A stretch of DNA of 64,000 bases from assembly GCA_030068075.1 (NCBI GenBank), contig CM057829.1:85489132-85553131 (forward strand), read 5' to 3'. The translations under genes were made by a program, and so were the position numbers. Positions within the stretch are counted from its first letter, which is position 1. The number at the start of each line of letters is the position of its first letter. Source of the DNA: Paguma larvata. Its lineage: Eukaryota > Chordata > Mammalia > Carnivora > Viverridae. Positions 47,489-59,037 of this stretch are shown here, one piece after another. The notes under the pieces are model-generated. The model was not told the origin of the DNA. It did no database searches and saw only the letters and a list, made by a program, of their open reading frames with translations.

Positions 47489-48635
47489 ACACTTACCTTG
47501 CTTCAGCCAACAATGAGTCTTTATTTAGTATTTAAACCTTTTAGTATTTATTCATTGAACAGAATAAGTAAACCCCTTTTATACATAAAAGTCTAAGCTA
47601 ACTGTCAAAACCACAGTACGACCCCATGCATGCACCATTAATGTTACCTGTTTTCATGAGACTACCCATTTTTGTTTTAAATTGCCAGTATTTTTAAAGA
47701 TTTGTTACTAAATAAAAGTTTTCTTCATTTCTATACAGTATTACATTGGTTTGGCTTCCTTTTTTGTACTCCTAAATTCTTTTTTTATTGGACCAACCCT
47801 TTGTTCTGGCACCATGTTAATATACCTTTTGGTCTATTTATACATGTCACATCTTGGGTTGACTTTTTATTCCAAGTTTCTTCCTGGCAAAGACAATGAT
47901 CACAGTGCGCATACTTAATAAATGTTACATAATAATAACCATTAAATGTTCCTTTAAAATCTTAAGCAGCTTTTTATCTTTAGCTTCTACTTTGAGATAA
48001 TTATATACTTCCCCAAAACTATTTATAGCGCCCATCAGGAAGAACAGCTGAAAAAAAAATGTGTTCCCAGTCCTGCCAAAACTATGGTAAAAGTGATTCA
48101 AACTCTGAATTTCTGTTGCAAGTGTTCAAATGGCATTCAACCTATGGATGTCTAATTCCAACAATAGAAAACTTTTTCCAACCGAAATCTCCCTGAAGGA
48201 GGTGGTCACTGAATACATCTTGTCCATATCACCATCATCACCCATTTACGCATTTGGATACGCAAAACGGTTACAGAAACATACCTTTTACTTGCTGTTA
48301 TCAGTCCATCTGTATCTGTGCTCCTCAGCTGCGCCATGACTCATGTCCTCCTCCTTCCCTTTGAAGCCTGAGCCCCAGCATATTTAGTCAAGATCACAAG
48401 ATATAGTCACAGATTGCCTTACAAATAAGACGAACAGAGGGCCTCCTCCATGACATGATTTGCACATCACAGGGTCAAAAAATTATATACATATGTGCGC
48501 TATGCTTAGGGATGCCAGGTTCAGCAAATAAAAATTTAGCAGCCCTATCCACTCTACAATCACCCCCCAAAGTATCCTAGATGCCGTATCTGAAAACCTC
48601 CAGATGCTTCTCCCCTCAGTCAAGAAAGTGGGTTT
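47489..48635. other. Unannotated stretch
   Basis: A+T-rich; nothing recognised. Confidence 0.4.
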
Positions 48636-48639
48636 ATAA

Positions 48640-48740
48640 ATAGTAAGACTGGTCACTGGATTTGGAGACTGAAAACCGAGGTGCTGGTCTCAGCTCTTGC
48701 CACTTAGAACCAGTCTGGTTGGGGTAAATCCATTACAATT
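48640..48740 (+). mobile_element. MIR/MIR3 remnant (probable)
   Basis: ggtcactggatttggagactgaaaaccgaggtgctggtctcagctcttgccactta in outline fits the MIR 5' half. Confidence 0.55.
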
Positions 48741-48804
48741 TTTACCACCAAGATCCTATTATCAAACGTCCATTTCCAGACTTTTGGGAACCACTACCCT
48801 TCAT

Positions 48805-48905
48805 GAGCCACCGTGCCAGGTGCTGGGGAAACAATAAACAAACACAGTGCTCTGCTCTCAGGGAGCTTAGTGTCTAGCAGGAAAGAAACATATGAACTTA
48901 AGGGG
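48805..48905 (-). mobile_element. L2 3' fragment, inverted
   Basis: gtgccaggtgctggggaaacaataaac and ctctcagggagcttagtgtctagcagg match the inverted L2 3' end. Confidence 0.7.
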
Positions 48906-49695
48906 GAAAGTTGGGGCTGGATATCAAGACAGAGCTGCTCTTTTTTTGCTCTGGTTTTGGTTTTGGTTGTCACTGCATCTTGGTACAAGCCTTTTGCCCT
49001 CAAGAGTTCAAACAGAACTGAATGCTTGGCAATAGTAGCCTCCAAAGAGATGAACATGACATTGTGATGTCTTGCTATCTAACTTTTAAGACTATAAATA
49101 CCTGGCGGGGGAAGTCGTACAAGAAAATGCCATCTTTCTTCCTGTCAGAGAGAAGTGTCTTTCTGTGCCAACTGCAGTTGTCCTGCTCCTCAGATAAGTG
49201 TCCTGGAAGAGGGGGTGAAGGCAGAAGGAAATTCCCCAGCTACTGACAGTTTCCCAAGGAATCCCCAGCATCCATGAAGTCAAAGTTCTTCCAGCATAGG
49301 TCCAGAGGGGCAGAAGCGACAGCAGTACTTACCGGAGCAAGGTTGGGGTATGCGGACCCAGCTTAGTCCCCGCCACGGTTTAAGTTCACACTGAGAGAAC
49401 AAACTGCTAACCCACACACTGGGAAGCAGCCATTCCTGTCCTCGTCACATTGACCTGCCTGCATTCCTTTGTCCATGAGTTCAACTGCTTTTCAGTGGTA
49501 AAGCTTGGGTGATGAACTAAAAACAAATGAAAAAAATGTATTTTCTTTAAAATGTTCTATTATTCTCTTTTCTGCTAATAAAAATGCAGCTATTCAATTA
49601 AGATATCTTCCAGGACCACATACCTGGCCTCCGCTTACTTGATCACTCTTTTTTCCAACCTTTGCAAGCTTCCCGTCCAGCCCTCCTGTCCATGA
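48906..49695. other. Unannotated stretch
   Basis: No recognised gene or repeat. Confidence 0.4.
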
Positions 49696-49699
49696 CAGT

Positions 49700-49905
49700 G
49701 AAATCTCACTGACTCAGTGAGCTCTACATTTGGGAGCTGTCAGCAGGGTTTGAATCCCAGCTGTACCTTCTAATTGCTGTGGGAATTTGGGCAAGTCATC
49801 TAGTTGCTCTAAAACTGTGTTTTCATCTGTTTATTAGAGTACAATGTATTTGCCAACCTCTAATAGAGGTACAGTCACAGATGGTCAGTAAGATAAATTA
49901 CACCA
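49700..49905 (+). mobile_element. MIR SINE remnant
   Basis: cagggtttgaatcccagctgtacc, attgctgtgggaatttgggcaagtcatctag and ctgtgttttcatctg follow MIR order closely. Confidence 0.85.
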
Positions 49906-49922
49906 TTTAAAACATCTTTTCA

Positions 49923-50132
49923 GGGGCACCTGGGTGGCTTAGTCAGTGAAGCATCCGACTTCAGCTCAGGTCATGATCTCGCGGTTCATGATTCTGAGCC
50001 TCCGGTAGGTCTCTGTGCTGACAGCTCGGAGCCTGGAGCCTGCTTTCGATTCTGTGACTCATTCTCTCTCTGCCCCTCCCCTGCTCATGCTCTGTCTCTG
50101 TCTCTCTCTCTCTCAAAAATAAACATTTAAAA
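49923..50132 (+). mobile_element. CAN-SINE (SINEC), felid type
   Basis: Well-preserved copy. TSD aaaacatcttttca (49909-49922) and aaaacatattctca (50133-50146). Confidence 0.96.
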
Positions 50133-50146
50133 AAAACATATTCTCA

Positions 50147-50825
50147 TAAGTATATAACAAACTAAAGTAATGGGCTTTTGGTACAGTATCTTTCTCAATA
50201 CAAGAATTCAGTTGATTAAGCAATTCTAAGTATTATACCAATCATGAGTTAATGGATGTCTTAAAACACTGCCATCTTATATGCAGCTGAAAGAGATCTG
50301 GTGACACAACAGGACCCACAAAGCTCACTCAGAGACTCCAGAGCTCTTGATTTCATTACCTCCACCCCTTCACCCCCAGTCTGAGCTACTATAGATAAAC
50401 CCTGGGACTTTAGACAAATCAGTACCTAATTGAACCCCAGGTGTGCACCAGGTAAAAGCATTTCCAAAAGGGACTCTGGGATCTATGCAATTTAAGGGAA
50501 GTGTCTGGGTGTCTAAATGTCCCCAAAATTTGTCAACAGTCAGCAAGTTCCATGAATGTTCTGTGCCATGAGAGACGGTGTGCCAGAAGCTGCCAGGGGC
50601 CCAGTCAGCTTACCAGTCTCTTTTCTGACATAGCCAAATAGAGTTAATGACTTAAAATCAAGAACAAACCAAGCTAGGTTTTCTGTTAGTATCCACAACT
50701 TTGTGTATAGGTTTTGCTGCTATTATTATCTAATGCATGCAGAGTAGTCACCATCCAGTATGGTGCTTAAGCTCTTAAGCTCTTCTTAGTAAGGACTCAG
50801 TTCTGTTACCAGAAAATAATAGGAG
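50147..50825. other. Unannotated stretch
   Basis: No recognised gene or repeat. Confidence 0.4.
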
Positions 50826-50829
50826 CAAG

Positions 50830-50980
50830 GTGGTGTAGAAAAATATGAACTTTGGCATTAAGCCAAAGCTATGAATCCAAGCTATGCCTCAAAAAATTAA
50901 TCTCCTGGCAACAGTTTCATCTGTTGGAAAAGGAGAAAATGCTGTGAATTAAAATAGATAAGGTGTATTTTGATAGAAGT
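50830..50980 (+). mobile_element. MIR SINE remnant
   Basis: aactttggcattaagccaaagctatgaatccaagctatgcctc and ctcctggcaacagtttcatctgttg fit a diverged MIR. Confidence 0.6.
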
Positions 50981-51394
50981 GGCCAAAAATGGCACTTATC
51001 ATTATTACTATTAGCATACTTTTATGCTAAAAGTTTATATGGCCATAACTATAAATGCTTTCAAATTCTTTAAAAAGACATCATCACAAATAGTGAAAAC
51101 TTAGAAAGGAAGTTGGCTTACATTATCTTCTGACCAATTGTTATTCCCTTTTGAGAAGTTTCAAGATATGGTGAAAACCAGAAATAAATATGGGGCCCCA
51201 TGATGATGTGATCTGAATAAAATGCAGTCAGAATGTGTACCCCACCCTCGGCAATAAGCTTATCTTGGTCATTTTACTGACCTCAACATGTACTGAAACT
51301 TTTGGACTAGCAGTACAGTATCATAGGAGGATTTTATTTTAAATTTGGATTTCACCATTATAATGGTCTTTTGATGCATCAATTTGTCTAGGCT

Positions 51395-51725
51395 AGAGTC
51401 TCCAGTTAATCCATTAAACATTGATCTAGCTGTTGTGAGGTATTTTGTAGATGTGATTAAGGACCATCATCAATCCACATTAACTGAGAGATTCACCGAG
51501 ATAATCTGGGTGAGCCTGATTCAATCAGTTGAAAGGTGTTCAAAACAGAATGAGGCTTCTCTGAGGAAGAAAAAATTCAACCTATGGGCAACAGCTTCAG
51601 TTGGTACTTATGATTTCACGTACCCTCCCTGATGGCGGGCCTTTGGGATTTCAGATTTGTTCTAGCCACCCTTACAATCATGTAAGCCAATTCTTGGAAT
51701 AAATCTCTTAAGAAATATCTTATAT
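51395..51725 (+). mobile_element. Unassigned old mammalian repeat
   Basis: The run gtagatgtgattaaggacc, gagataatctgggtgagcctg, gaggcttctctgaggaagaa, tgtaagccaattcttggaataaatctct matches a familiar mammalian interspersed repeat. I cannot fix its class by eye. Confidence 0.5.
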
Positions 51726-51896
51726 CAATTTTGCTTCTCTGGTTAAATGCCAACTGATATAGCCACAAATTTTTTTCTTTTTTTCTTTTTGTATTAAATC
51801 TAATTGAATGCACCCTGGTATCTACATTGCTCCTAAAGGTTCTCTCTTTATTATGTATGAGTTGAGTGGGGTTCATGATAGATATGAAAATGTTTT

Positions 51897-52099
51897 ATGT
51901 GGGTTTTTTTTAACGTTTATTTTTGAGAGAGAAAAAGTACGTGAGCTTTCTGGGAGGAGCAGAGAGGGGAAGAGAGGATCCAAAGCAGGCTCTGAGCTCA
52001 CAACAGAGAGCCAGACGCAGGGCTCGAACTCACAAAACAGTGAAGCCATGACCTGAGCCAAAATCAGCTGCTTAACCAACTGAGCCATCCAGTCACCCC
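51897..52099 (-). mobile_element. CAN-SINE (SINEC), inverted
   Basis: Perfect TSD gaaaatgtttt at 51886-51896 and 52100-52110. Head ends gagccatccagtcacccc. Confidence 0.95.
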
Positions 52100-52110
52100 G
52101 AAAATGTTTT

Positions 52111-53630
52111 TAATTCAACATGTTCCTCTACTCTGCTGTATCTTTCTTTCCATTTCATAAAAAAAAAAAAACCTTTAAAATTCAGAGTCAATGACAATCT
52201 TCTATAACTTAAAAAGAAATATATTTAGCTATCATATGAAAGAAAAACAAGAGAAAATAAAATGCTTATGTCTAATTGGCAAAAAGCTGAAACTCCTGTA
52301 CGAATAATTGATATTTCCTATCGATTTAAAAGTGGATCTTAGAAAGGCCTTAGGTTTTAGAAATGGAAGTGCAGTCAAATCGTTTTGTCAAAATAAGAGC
52401 AGACATTGTCATTGCTTTGCCAAGTGACAATCCAATTTTAAATAATTCAGCAGTAAAATTTCCATAATTCTCCTAGAGAGAATTCCTTAAAACTGTTTCT
52501 TAATATCAGTGGTCTTTTGCCAAGTTTCATTTCATCTTTAACTTCTCTGAGAACTTCTAAAACTAGAATATAATTATATACACACAGGCTTTGAGAGCTA
52601 ATTTGAAAATAAAAACCCAAAGGAAGCAGGGTTTGAAACTCAACTCAGATTTTAATTTAACAGAAAGTATTACTCATGACAAATTTTTCTAAGATGAAGT
52701 AGTCCTTTTTTAAAAACTCTACTTTTAGAAAAGTTAATTATTTATTCATCTTCTTATTGGGAGCTCTTTTCCTGGTTGTAATAACAATATGCACATATAA
52801 CCATACTTCTTTACTTTTGAATTACAACCCAAAATTCAAAGTGTTTTTTTTATCATGTAGGTCAGATACTATTGTAAAATAAATTAATTTTAATTACAAA
52901 GGACTAGTACCAATATATAGCTAAGAAATGTATTACCATTTACCTGAAATAACAAACATGTGCTTTGATATTTTTATTATTTAAAAACTGAGTTTTCGAT
53001 GAAGGCCGTTTAGCAGGACTATGGTTGTGAAAATAAATTTGACTTAGGCAGTCCTTTAAACTTAAAACTCATGGTAGAATAAAATGTCAAGCAGGTAAAA
53101 ATTTTTCTGTGATATATACATAAATATTTTCATGTAAACAAAAGCAAAGATTAGGAACAAATTAAATTATTTTTGTCAGCAACTGAAATACATAGATTAA
53201 AAAGGTTATTTTATTTTCTTCATGCTTCCTTAAACACGACTGGCATAAGCAGAGCAATGGTATTTAGATGAGTCTTTACATTCCCCTCATACTCTTCTGG
53301 AGATTGTATACAATAAAGACATCTCTCTAGAAGAAAAGAAAATATTAGAGGAGCCAGACTCTTGAAAATCATGACTTTCAAATACTCAGTCACTCTCTTT
53401 GCTCCACCGCGAAACAACACGGTCTACCAGAATTTGCCAGCTGAGAGAAGGTGAGGCTAACACTGGTGAGATCCGGCACTAACGCACATGGCAGCAAATG
53501 AAGCACAATGATGCGTAGAGTCTCCTGTCGATGTGAATTACCCATGCACTAGGAGATAATGGCTTCCAACAGAAACATTTTTGGATAAACAGACAATATT
53601 AAAATGCGTATATTTTCAACAGAAGTACTT
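52111..53630. other. Unannotated A+T-rich stretch
   Basis: No gene or repeat recognised. It lies downstream of GPR63 on the minus strand and could hold distal 3'UTR. AATAAA on the minus strand occurs at 53211-53216 and 52741-52746, without other support. Confidence 0.35.
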
Positions 53631-53634
53631 CTTG

Positions 53635-53825
53635 AAGCACCATCATCAGAATCAGGGACCCAAGGACGTGCATCAGAATCAGAGAGAGTGCTCAATAAAA
53701 TAAAGAGGTTATCCCTGGGCCCAATCCCAGAGCCTCTGGGGAACCCAGGCATCTGTAATATTAACGAGCTCCCCTGGGAATAGACACAAATTCATATTAA
53801 AGTTTGAATATCACTACTCCAGACT
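53635..53825 (+). mobile_element. MER5-type hAT DNA transposon remnant
   Basis: gcatcagaatcagagagagtgc, cctgggcccaatcccagagcctctgg, aacccaggcatctgtaat and gagctcccctggga follow the MER5A order (cagaatcacctgg, gggccccacccccagag, gagaatttgcat, aagttcccaggtgatgc). Confidence 0.75.
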
Positions 53826-55065
53826 ACTGAGGATTTCTTTTGACTCTTTCTCTTGACCACAAATATCTCATTGTCCCTTTCATGCCTCTTACTTATTAGC
53901 CAGAAGGAAAATGAAAACAAAAACATTTCCGATTATGTCAGTCAGCGGCGATAGTTAATAGTGGTATTTTTTCCCGTAGAGAAAACACACAGAAATAGGC
54001 AACATATGATTCTGCACCTAAATTTTTCAAAGGTACACCAGAGTACTTTTTGTTTAAAGCTTTCAAAATGTATATGTAATAAAAACATTCAAAATGATTT
54101 GTAAACTGTCCTCTAATCAAGAGTATCCAGTGTAAAGAGAACCGCTGTTCAGTGCTGTTGCTGAGTTCTCACTAAGGCCCCGCGTGGTCTTCTTTCCCGA
54201 ACACCGAGCATCTCAGCAAGCGCTCCCAGCTCCCACCAAATGATGCGCTGCCTACCAGGCAGCATAAAAGTACCCAAGGGTGGCTCATAAAAAAAACGAC
54301 GAAGAAAGCAAAACTCAGTTTCAACTCCTATCACAATGAGCCTAGAGATCTGCTGCCAATATGTAAGATGAATACAGATCATGCTGACTTTCCTTAGAGA
54401 AAGTCAAATATACTTACTAATATCTGCTTGAAAGCCAGTTTACATTGAAAATGGAAAGCATGATTCCCTTCCATATGCTTCTACGTATCTACTACAGTGT
54501 TTATGTTCTGTAAGATCCCTAGTGGACAAAAACATTTTTAATCTGTGGATAATATAAATTAGAAACCAAAGAGGTAGGTGATTATCAGCAGAAGCTGATC
54601 CCAAAACAACATGCTGAGTAATATGCTTTGAGAACCAAAAGAGTTCTTCAACTGGAAAACGAGTTCCAATACCTTTACAACTGCTTTAAGAGCAGGGTTC
54701 CCCAAGCCCTTTGTGACACCATTAACTTTCCAAAGTCCATTCCTGATACTGCGCTATGGGCTCTTCAGACATTCAGTAAACATTCCATTTTAAGAAACAG
54801 CTAATAAATAAAATGTAAAGAAGTAATACTGGAGGCCAAAGATTGATGCTGACATCAGCTGGGTTCTCCACGAATTTCCCCTCTCACATGGGAGAAAGCA
54901 CATTAAAGTCAGGCAAGATTCATCTAATCCAGCTCTGTGGTTGTAAAATCGAAGAAACAGAGGTTCATTTTCCCCACCGGCTCACAAAGCACTAAACTTC
55001 TGAAAAGATGCTATAAAAATCCAAAAAGTGTTCATGGTTAACTTAACTATTTATAAAGCTCATAA
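53826..55065. other. Unannotated stretch, possible distal 3'UTR of GPR63
   Basis: No repeat recognised. CpG density is locally higher at 54170-54260. It could belong to a long GPR63 3'UTR, but no sequence signal decides this. Confidence 0.3.
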
Positions 55066-55275
55066 GAGGCACCTGGGTGGCTCAGCTGGTGAAGCGTCCG
55101 ACTTCAGCTCAGGTCATGATCTCATGGTTTGTGAGTTTGAGCTCTACGTCGGGTTCTATGCTGACAGTTCTGAGCCTGGAGCCTGCTTCAGATCCTGTCC
55201 CCCTCCCTCTCTACCCCTCTCCCGCTCGCACTCTGTCTCTCTTTGTCAAAAATAAATAAACATTAAAAAAATAAA
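55066..55275 (+). mobile_element. CAN-SINE (SINEC), felid type
   Basis: Complete head (gaggcacctgggtggctcag), CT-rich middle and AAATAAATAAACATT tail. TSD not clear. Confidence 0.95.
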
Positions 55276-55930
55276 TACAGCCCATGATGTGGCCCGAAAG
55301 GGTCCACTTTTAACCCTTATGACCTTAGTCTGCAGCCTCATCCCTGTCAGCTGTTTTATAAAATGTGTCAGTGGTTACAGAGAAAGGGGGCCAAAGGCTC
55401 TGGATGCACCAAGGGCAGGCAGGTCGTCAGTAAAAGAAAAATAGTTTAAAACCCCAGACTTGCCCTATCTCTATGCTGGGATCAGGACTTATCTTTGCCT
55501 CTTTGTGGGAGACACACTCTTGAGCACATTAACAAATTCCAGCTCTGCTACGGGCAAGCCCTGGGGCAACGACGCTATTGTGCCCAGAACATTTAGAAAC
55601 AGCTGTACAACTGGAAACCTCTGAACCTGCAAGACCAAGACCTCCATATAGCTGTATTTAACTTCTCCGTAATTGTCAGTCATTTGTTTGCAAACCAAAA
55701 AATTCACCTTATTTCCTTATAGCCTTGTTTATCTCAGATTTTTAAGCTCCACTGTAAATGGGTGGTTGTGATTTTTTTTCTATTTTCCACGCTTTCTGCA
55801 ATGTTTCTGCATTTCTTTTGGTAATAAAAAAAAAAAGTGAGGCTATTTTTAAAAGGAAGGTTTTAGTCTAAAATAATTACAGGATACCGAGAGTTCCTTC
55901 TTGACTATGAAATACTAAACCTGAATGTCT
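55276..55930. other. Unannotated stretch downstream of GPR63
   Basis: No gene recognised. An A-run lies at 55827-55838. May be 3'UTR or intergenic. Confidence 0.35.
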
Positions 55931-55934
55931 ATGT

Positions 55935-56145
55935 GGCACAGCAGAACAGCGGTCTCAGGATTCGGACAAATTTTTTGGATTCAAGCTCTACCATTAACCT
56001 TGGGTAGGACTTTAAACTCTCTGAGACTTGCTTTCTTCACAAAAAAGAAATACTCTCTACCTCACAGGACGCAGTGAGGACAGAATGACGCACGGTGCCT
56101 GGGAGATGGTAGGTGTCTAATAAATGGTAAGTCCTTCTCCCCACT
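55935..56145 (+). mobile_element. MIR SINE remnant
   Basis: ggattcaagctctaccattaaccttgggtaggactttaaactctctgag, ctacctcacaggacgcagtgaggac and gtgcctgggagatggtaggtgtctaataaatgg follow MIR order over nearly full length. Confidence 0.85.
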
Positions 56146-56989
56146 AGACTCAGTGAGAATTCTGGAGTAAAAGGAAACAGCAGGCCACACAGCTACCCCA
56201 CCACTCAACTCAAGCCCATTTCAATTTGCAGGGATGCTCCGTCTCCTCGACTTTGCCCTGTTTGCTCCAAAGAATCACTATTGTGCCTAGAAAAATGTCT
56301 ATATTTTTACGTCCTCTCCTTTAAAACTGGACATGCAGATAAAACATTTTTTAAAAACTATCTTCCTAGAAATGATAATGCAATGTTCCCTAAAGCACAA
56401 CATATCATGTATAAAAACAATTCTGAAAAACACGACTGAATGAGTTTGTACATTATTTCTTAAAGTGCACCAAAGTAAATATTAATGACCTTTAAAATGT
56501 CGCTCACCCCCTTGGGTTATTTTTTTTAATAAAAGTAAATATTTATCTACCGAGAAGTAGGTGGTTTTGGCTCCAATGTGATGGCAAAAAGCAGCAGTGT
56601 CTTCCAGAAAAAGAACCGATAAACTCAATTACGCATACCTTAGCAGCATACAAAACACCTACAATTCAATGTAACTGCAGGCTCAATAAAGCACAATCCT
56701 TATTCCTGCTTCAAAAACAAAATCAATCAAAGAAACAAAAAACCATCTCCCCACACTCAATCAAGGATTTCTCTTGAACCCTGGAGGTAACATTTGTGGT
56801 CATTTCCCCAATGTGTATCCTCGGTAACAGAATTATAACTAATCACCATTCTTTCTTTACACTGCACGCACACACGTGCACACAATTCCTATAAAAAACA
56901 ATGAGTATACTTGCAGAACCCATGTTAGAGAAAATTCAAAGTCAGATAAAGAACAACCATCACTCAAAATGTCCAGGCAGTTCCACTAT
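56146..56989 (-). other. GPR63: Proximal GPR63 downstream region (probable 3'UTR)
   Basis: Directly follows the GPR63 stop codon on the minus strand and contains no recognised repeat, so at least the proximal part should be 3'UTR. No canonical AATAAA on the minus strand was noted here, which suggests that the mRNA ends further left. Confidence 0.45.
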
Positions 56990-58249
56990 TCACACCACTG
57001 TCCGGTGTTCCCCGCACACATAGACAGCACTGGGACGGATCCGTCTCCTTGTGTGGCCGGGAAGACGTGGCAAAAACTTGAAGGACTTGGGCATCATGTC
57101 CAGGCAGGCATCATGGAATTTCTTAATCCTCCAGTAGTAAATCAGTGGGTTCAATGCAGACTTGAGGTAGCAAAGCCAGAGTAGCCAGGTGCTAATCTCA
57201 AAAAAGTTGTGTTTATAGTAAAAGTGCTCGCTGAATGTTGCCACAAGGCTGTAAGTCGTGAACGGGGCCCAGCAGACGATGAAGACAGCAAAGAGAATCA
57301 AAATGGTGGTGAAGGCACGCGTTTTAAAGCCCATGTCAATGCTCATCTGGAAGGGTCTCTGTAGACTCATGAGACCCAGTTTGCTGGCCTGGCTGAGGCA
57401 TATCCCCTCGGGGTAGCTATGGATCCTCAAGGCATTGTGCCGAAGGGTGTTGAGTATGCCCATAAACGAATATAGTATCACCAGGAAGGGTATGAAGAAA
57501 GAAACTAGAGAAATCAAAATCACATAAGCTTGGTAACCAGGATTGGTTGTGTACCCGAACACACACTGGGGGGCTCGGGAAGGGATCTGCAGGTCAGGGT
57601 TTCCTACAGCCAAAGGAAAAGCTACACAAAAGGAAGCCGTCCAAGAAACTGCAATTAGAATCTTTGCCCTATATGGATTTAGCTTATCCTGCCTCTGGAC
57701 TATAATAAGGAACCTATCGATGCTAATGATGAGCAGGATGGCTACTCCCTCTATCACAAACAACCAGAAAAACATAGCAGACACCCTACAGAAGAATCTC
57801 CCAAAAATCCATCTTGTAGTAAGAATAGTTACCAAGGCAAAGGGCATGTTCAGCACGGCAAGCAACATGTCTGCAAATGCCAGGCTGGCTAGGAGGATGT
57901 TAATTGCAGAGCGCATGGCGGCTTTTTGGTAAACCATCAGGCAAACGACCAAGTTCCCAAGGAAAGACACAAACAGGATAAATATCATTATAGCAGAAAG
58001 GATGATCTGGAGAGGCAAGTTTAGGCTCTTAAAAACTGCTGGTGTTGGGGGTACAGCTGTGCTATTCACTGTCAAGGAACTGATCCCAGTGGGAGCCATG
58101 GTTTCCATACTGTATCTGAGCAGCGGACCAACGCCGTGATGTTGGGATGGCGGAGGGACTGTAACGTTCACATAAGTGTTTTCATAGACTACGAATGTTG
58201 TGTTGGTTGCCCCAGTGTGGGACGCAGTCAACACTGCAGAGAAGACCAT
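56990..58249 (-). CDS. GPR63: GPR63, orphan class A G protein-coupled receptor (PSP24-beta)
   Basis: Plasma-membrane seven-helix receptor, close paralogue of GPR45 and expressed mainly in brain in other mammals. Lysophospholipids such as sphingosine-1-phosphate have been proposed as ligands, but it is usually called an orphan. The frame is 419 codons, the same length as human GPR63. The N-terminus (1-78) has N-X-S/T sites at N16, N28 and N62. Helices lie near 80-105 (GN at 98-99), 115-140 (LAFAD, D127), 152-178, 197-216, 242-266, 312-337 (CWAPF, 326-330) and 351-373 (NPLIYY, 367-372). C154 and C229 should form the usual disulphide. The E/DRY motif is DRF (178-180), as in the family. The C-tail ends in ERTVV-like 'GEHRTVV'. 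The start is ATG at 58249-58247 in a strong context (A at -3, G at +4). The open frame continues upstream, but only to a GTG, which is not a credible start. Coding lies in one exon; no frameshift or stop is present. Confidence 0.98.
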   Translation of the reverse strand: MVFSAVLTASHTGATNTTFVVYENTYVNVTVPPPSQHHGVGPLLRYSMETMAPTGISSLTVNSTAVPPTPAVFKSLNLPLQIILSAIMIFILFVSFLGNLVVCLMVYQKAAMRSAINILLASLAFADMLLAVLNMPFALVTILTTRWIFGRFFCRVSAMFFWLFVIEGVAILLIISIDRFLIIVQRQDKLNPYRAKILIAVSWTASFCVAFPLAVGNPDLQIPSRAPQCVFGYTTNPGYQAYVILISLVSFFIPFLVILYSFMGILNTLRHNALRIHSYPEGICLSQASKLGLMSLQRPFQMSIDMGFKTRAFTTILILFAVFIVCWAPFTTYSLVATFSEHFYYKHNFFEISTWLLWLCYLKSALNPLIYYWRIKKFHDACLDMMPKSFKFLPRLPGHTRRRIRPSAVYVCGEHRTVV

Positions 58250-58253
58250 GGTT

Positions 58254-58325
58254 TCAGCAGGATGGAAGGCGCTGGCAGAGATGTGGGTGTTCTTCAAGCA
58301 TTTCAACACACAGCAGCAGTATCAT
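58254..58325 (-). promoter_or_regulatory. Upstream ORF 2 in GPR63 5'UTR (23 codons, ends 4 nt before the GPR63 ATG)
   Basis: ATG at 58325-58323, TGA at 58256-58254, then AACC and the main ATG at 58249. The peptide begins M-I-L-L-L-C. Such close spacing makes efficient reinitiation at the main ATG doubtful unless leaky scanning is used. A start-stop (ATG TGA, 58352-58347) and a 9-codon uORF (58332-58303) also lie between. Confidence 0.6.
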
Positions 58326-58378
58326 GTTTCATTGATGGGCTTGGAATCACATTCTGGAAAACGGACAGAGAGTTCCAT
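58322..58378 (-). promoter_or_regulatory. Upstream ORF 1 in GPR63 5'UTR (18 codons)
   Basis: ATG at 58378-58376 (context agATGG), TGA at 58324-58322. It overlaps the start of the next uORF by ATGA. May lower main-ORF initiation if this exon is used. Confidence 0.6.
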
Positions 58379-58401
58379 CTTCCAAAGGAGACTTTTTCCC
58401 T

Positions 58402-59024
58402 GCAAACAAGCCCAAAACACAAAAAGTAAATGAGAAATGGGCTTTGTAAATAACATTTAACTTCTTACTTTCATCATGAAATTATCAGTTTTTTAAGCCT
58501 TGAAAAATACCTAAGTCTCTAGCCTAGTCAGCACCAAAATATTGTTGTTCTATTTTATATTTGTCAACCTTGATGGAATTTTCATGACATTTATAAATAA
58601 AGTGAAAGTGAAGAGAATCAAAATGTATTACTGCCTTAAAGACAAAAGTTATAACCTTCCAGTTAATTTTTCTTTTAAATTTCTAATAGTAGAATGGCCT
58701 TTCCATAGTCACTATCATTACAGATTTTAGTATCTGGGTCTCCTGAGATTACTAATATTTTTCTTAATAACTCTTTGGTACAGATTCATATTCCACTTTT
58801 ATAATAACACAAAAACCATTTGGCAAAGAATACAGAGCTCAGTTTCTACCTAACGCATGATAATCACACACTTTTGTTCTAACACCCCTATAGGTACTAC
58901 AGTATTTTTATGAAGGTCTAAAACAGTTTTCTGGCTATTTTTTTTTTTGTGTGTTTCTTCTCAGAAATCCCAACACCAGCCACACCGGAGAAGTTATTCA
59001 GGAAGAGGAAAAAGTTACACATTA
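58402..59024 (-). other. GPR63: GPR63 upstream intron (presumed)
   Basis: Right of the splice acceptor; A+T-rich, no exon or repeat recognised. No first exon or CpG island is visible in the remaining window, so the promoter probably lies beyond 64000. Confidence 0.5.
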
Positions 59025-59037
59025 AAAGTCTTGGTCA

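Larger units (their letters stand above)
58250..58399 (-). other. GPR63: GPR63 5'UTR part of the coding exon, with splice acceptor
   Basis: On the minus strand a pyrimidine/T-rich stretch (actttttgtgttttggg, then cttgtttgcAG) ends in AG at 58401-58400, giving exon start 58399. The exon then has 150 nt before the ATG. This implies at least one upstream non-coding exon beyond this point. The acceptor is inferred from sequence; no transcript was consulted. Confidence 0.75.

Noticed and set aside
52741..53216. Minus-strand AATAAA motifs as the GPR63 poly(A) site
   Set aside because: The motif is common by chance in A+T-rich DNA and no downstream GU-rich element or transcript supports either site.
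57543..57932. 129-codon plus-strand frame
   Set aside because: Antisense shadow of the GPR63 coding sequence.
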